From NCBI GenBank assembly GCA_018882625.1, contig VERO01000143.1, forward strand, positions 1 to 6,348: a stretch of 6,348 bases of DNA, read 5' to 3'. A program made the translations under genes and the position numbers. Shown here piece by piece: positions 5,122 to 6,348 of this stretch (position 1 is its first letter; each line of letters begins with the position of its first letter). The DNA is from Phycisphaerales bacterium. GTDB taxonomy: Bacteria > Planctomycetota > Phycisphaerae > Phycisphaerales > SM1A02. The notes under the pieces were generated by a model. That model was not told the DNA's origin and did no database searches. It saw only the letters and a program-made list of their open reading frames with translations.

Positions 5122-6237
5122 TCAGCCGACCGCATTGGCCCGCACGATCGCCGCGGCGGTACCGAGCGCCGCGAGGATGCATGCGTAGCCGACGGGGAAG
5201 ATCCACCTGCAGAGCTGGTCGATGCGGTCACCTGCCGTGAAGCGCTGCTGCTTGTCCATCGATCCCACGAGCAGGTTGATCACCACGGTGGCGCACATCA
5301 CGAGGAAGCTCAGGTAGAGGAAGGCGTGCATCACCGTGGGGTAGGCGATCTGCGGCAGGCTTGAGCTCATCACCAGCTGGTAGGTGACACCCGTCAGGAT
5401 CCCGATGAACGACACGCTGATGCGGTCGCCCAGCGATGACCGGTCCATCCAGAACACCGCGAACGACAGCGCCACGATCAGCGCCAGCGGCATCACCACC
5501 AGGCGCATGATGTAGAAGGACTGCCGGTCCACGTCGATCGCGAGCACCAGCGACGATGCGGTGCCCGAGGATCCCGCATATGGCGCAGGCCTGTCCTCCA
5601 CGAGCAGGCGGACCCCGTCGATGCGCCACTGCGGGATCGTGACGTGCCCTGCCGCGCCGCTGCCATCGGGGCCGACCTCGAACTCCACCTCGCTGCGGTC
5701 GAACCCCAGGACCTCAAAGGTCGCGCGCAGCTGGTGGCGGTCGAAGGGGTACGCACGCATGTTCAGGTCGGACTTCGCGGCTGCGTTGACGGTCTCGATG
5801 AGCGTGCACGTGCCGTCCGGGCGCACGCGCTGCACCACGCCGCTCTTGGAGTAGAGCCCCGACTCGTTGATCATCACGACCTGGGGATACCACGCCGGCT
5901 CCATCTCGTTGAACTGGAAGGCCCCGTCAAAGACCTTCTCGCTGACGCCGGCCTCCGCAGGATCGAATGCCGCACGCGGGTCCTTCCATACGAGGGTCAT
6001 CACGCCCGTGAACTGGAACGACTCCGCGTCGTCGTCGATCTCGTTGATGTCATGCAGGTCGAAGCGGGCCCGCACCTTCACTGGCCCTCCACCGGGGGGG
6101 AGGGCGAGCGCTGCCAACGCCGCCGACTTGCCGTCGCGCTCGGCCTGCGGTGCAGAGGCTGGCGACGCGGCCGACCCTGCGCGCACGCACACCGCGGCGA
6201 GGGCGAGCGCGAGCGCGAACCGCAGCGGGTGCAGCAT
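5122..6237 (-). CDS. Prokaryotic pentameric ligand-gated ion channel (GLIC/ELIC/Cys-loop receptor superfamily)
   Basis: This is a 371-residue inner-membrane channel subunit expected to form pentamers. A signal peptide (1-23, ending RAGSA) is followed by a linker, then the extracytoplasmic beta-sandwich ligand-binding domain (about 52-238). That domain shows VKVRARFDLHDINEIDD (53-69), VWKDPR (83-88), WYPQVVMINESG (116-127) and MRAYPFDRHQL (160-170), the last matching the family's conserved PFD loop. The paired cysteines of animal Cys-loop receptors are absent, as usual in prokaryotes. Four membrane helices follow: M1 about 241-263 with P250, M2 269-290, M3 about 299-322 and M4 about 345-366. 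The M2-M3 link has SLPQIAYP. The cytoplasmic M3-M4 loop is short, as in bacterial members. The start is ATG 6237, chosen because the signal peptide begins there. In-frame ATG 6279 and GTG 6297 are alternatives, and none has a clear ribosome binding site. The ligand is not predictable. Confidence 0.94.
   Translation of the reverse strand: MLHPLRFALALALAAVCVRAGSAASPASAPQAERDGKSAALAALALPPGGGPVKVRARFDLHDINEIDDDAESFQFTGVMTLVWKDPRAAFDPAEAGVSEKVFDGAFQFNEMEPAWYPQVVMINESGLYSKSGVVQRVRPDGTCTLIETVNAAAKSDLNMRAYPFDRHQLRATFEVLGFDRSEVEFEVGPDGSGAAGHVTIPQWRIDGVRLLVEDRPAPYAGSSGTASSLVLAIDVDRQSFYIMRLVVMPLALIVALSFAVFWMDRSSLGDRISVSFIGILTGVTYQLVMSSSLPQIAYPTVMHAFLYLSFLVMCATVVINLLVGSMDKQQRFTAGDRIDQLCRWIFPVGYACILAALGTAAAIVRANAVG
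5368..5430 (-). other. Pore-lining M2 segment of the ion channel
   Basis: Residues 270-290 start with G270-D271-R272 and continue I-S-V-S-F-I-G-I-L. Aligned by eye to nicotinic receptor M2, whose segment starts Gly-Glu-Lys, R272 is 0', D271 is -1', S274 is 2', L281 is 9', T285 is 13' and L288 is 16'. An acidic -1' residue is the classic cation-selectivity determinant, and a 9' leucine is the classic hydrophobic gate. Cation selectivity is therefore inferred, not shown. Confidence 0.75.
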
Positions 6238-6348
6238 GATGCGGTGCAGGTGGCAGGTTGGGCGCGCGTCGACTCTCATGCAGCCTGAGGCACGCACGTT
6301 ACGCGCCGCAGCGGCATGCGCGCGTGCGGGGCATCGCGCGTGCAGCAG
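6238..6348. other. Region upstream of the channel gene, to the right edge
   Basis: No independent gene is visible. It holds the upstream part of the channel's open frame (back to GTG 6297) and its presumed promoter, but I could not recognise promoter elements or a ribosome binding site on the reverse strand. GCCT/AGGC around 6283-6291 is a short palindrome of doubtful meaning. Confidence 0.4.

Noticed and set aside
5644..6288. Forward open frame (214 codons) opposite the ion channel
   Set aside because: The reverse-strand channel is certain over the same bases, and the forward product is a low-complexity Arg/His/Leu-rich translation without motifs.

Overview
This window is about two thirds G+C and most likely comes from a planctomycete, probably of the Phycisphaerae type. 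The main evidence is that two adjacent secreted proteins end in the dockerin-like, calcium-loop module (DLNGDG-x-VN-x-x-DL-x-x-LL-x-x-WG style) that is very common at the C-terminus of exported proteins in that group. The second of them also belongs to a secreted protein family that I recall chiefly from planctomycetes. The taxonomic call is an inference from sequence style.

Layout, left to right. Positions 2-217 hold the C-terminal end of an unrecognised gene that runs in from the left edge. A promoter-like sequence at 234-261 precedes a single tRNA-Gly(GCC) gene (299-370), which is closed by a textbook intrinsic terminator (377-407). A small gene (561-749) encodes a Flp-type pilin-like peptide. 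Next comes a large gene (795-3488) for a secreted protein that joins a YVTN-like beta-propeller, a two-haem cytochrome c peroxidase/MauG-like region, an EF-hand-like loop and a dockerin-like tail. The 218-base gap that follows is rich in inverted repeats. It leads into a second secreted protein (3707-5110) of unknown function with its own dockerin-like tail. On the opposite strand, ending only 11 bases from that gene, is a complete prokaryotic pentameric ligand-gated ion channel (5122-6237, reverse), a relative of GLIC, ELIC and the nicotinic receptor.

How the genes may relate. All four complete protein genes encode products that are exported or membrane-inserted, so the window is devoted to the cell envelope. 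The two dockerin-tailed proteins lie in tandem and may share a sorting or anchoring route. Nothing in the sequence shows that the pilin, the cytochrome and the channel form one pathway. I see no mobile element, CRISPR array or defence cassette. The items most worth a second look are the channel with a cation-type pore motif, the four-part propeller/di-haem/dockerin protein, the unknown secreted family, and the hairpin-rich intergenic region.
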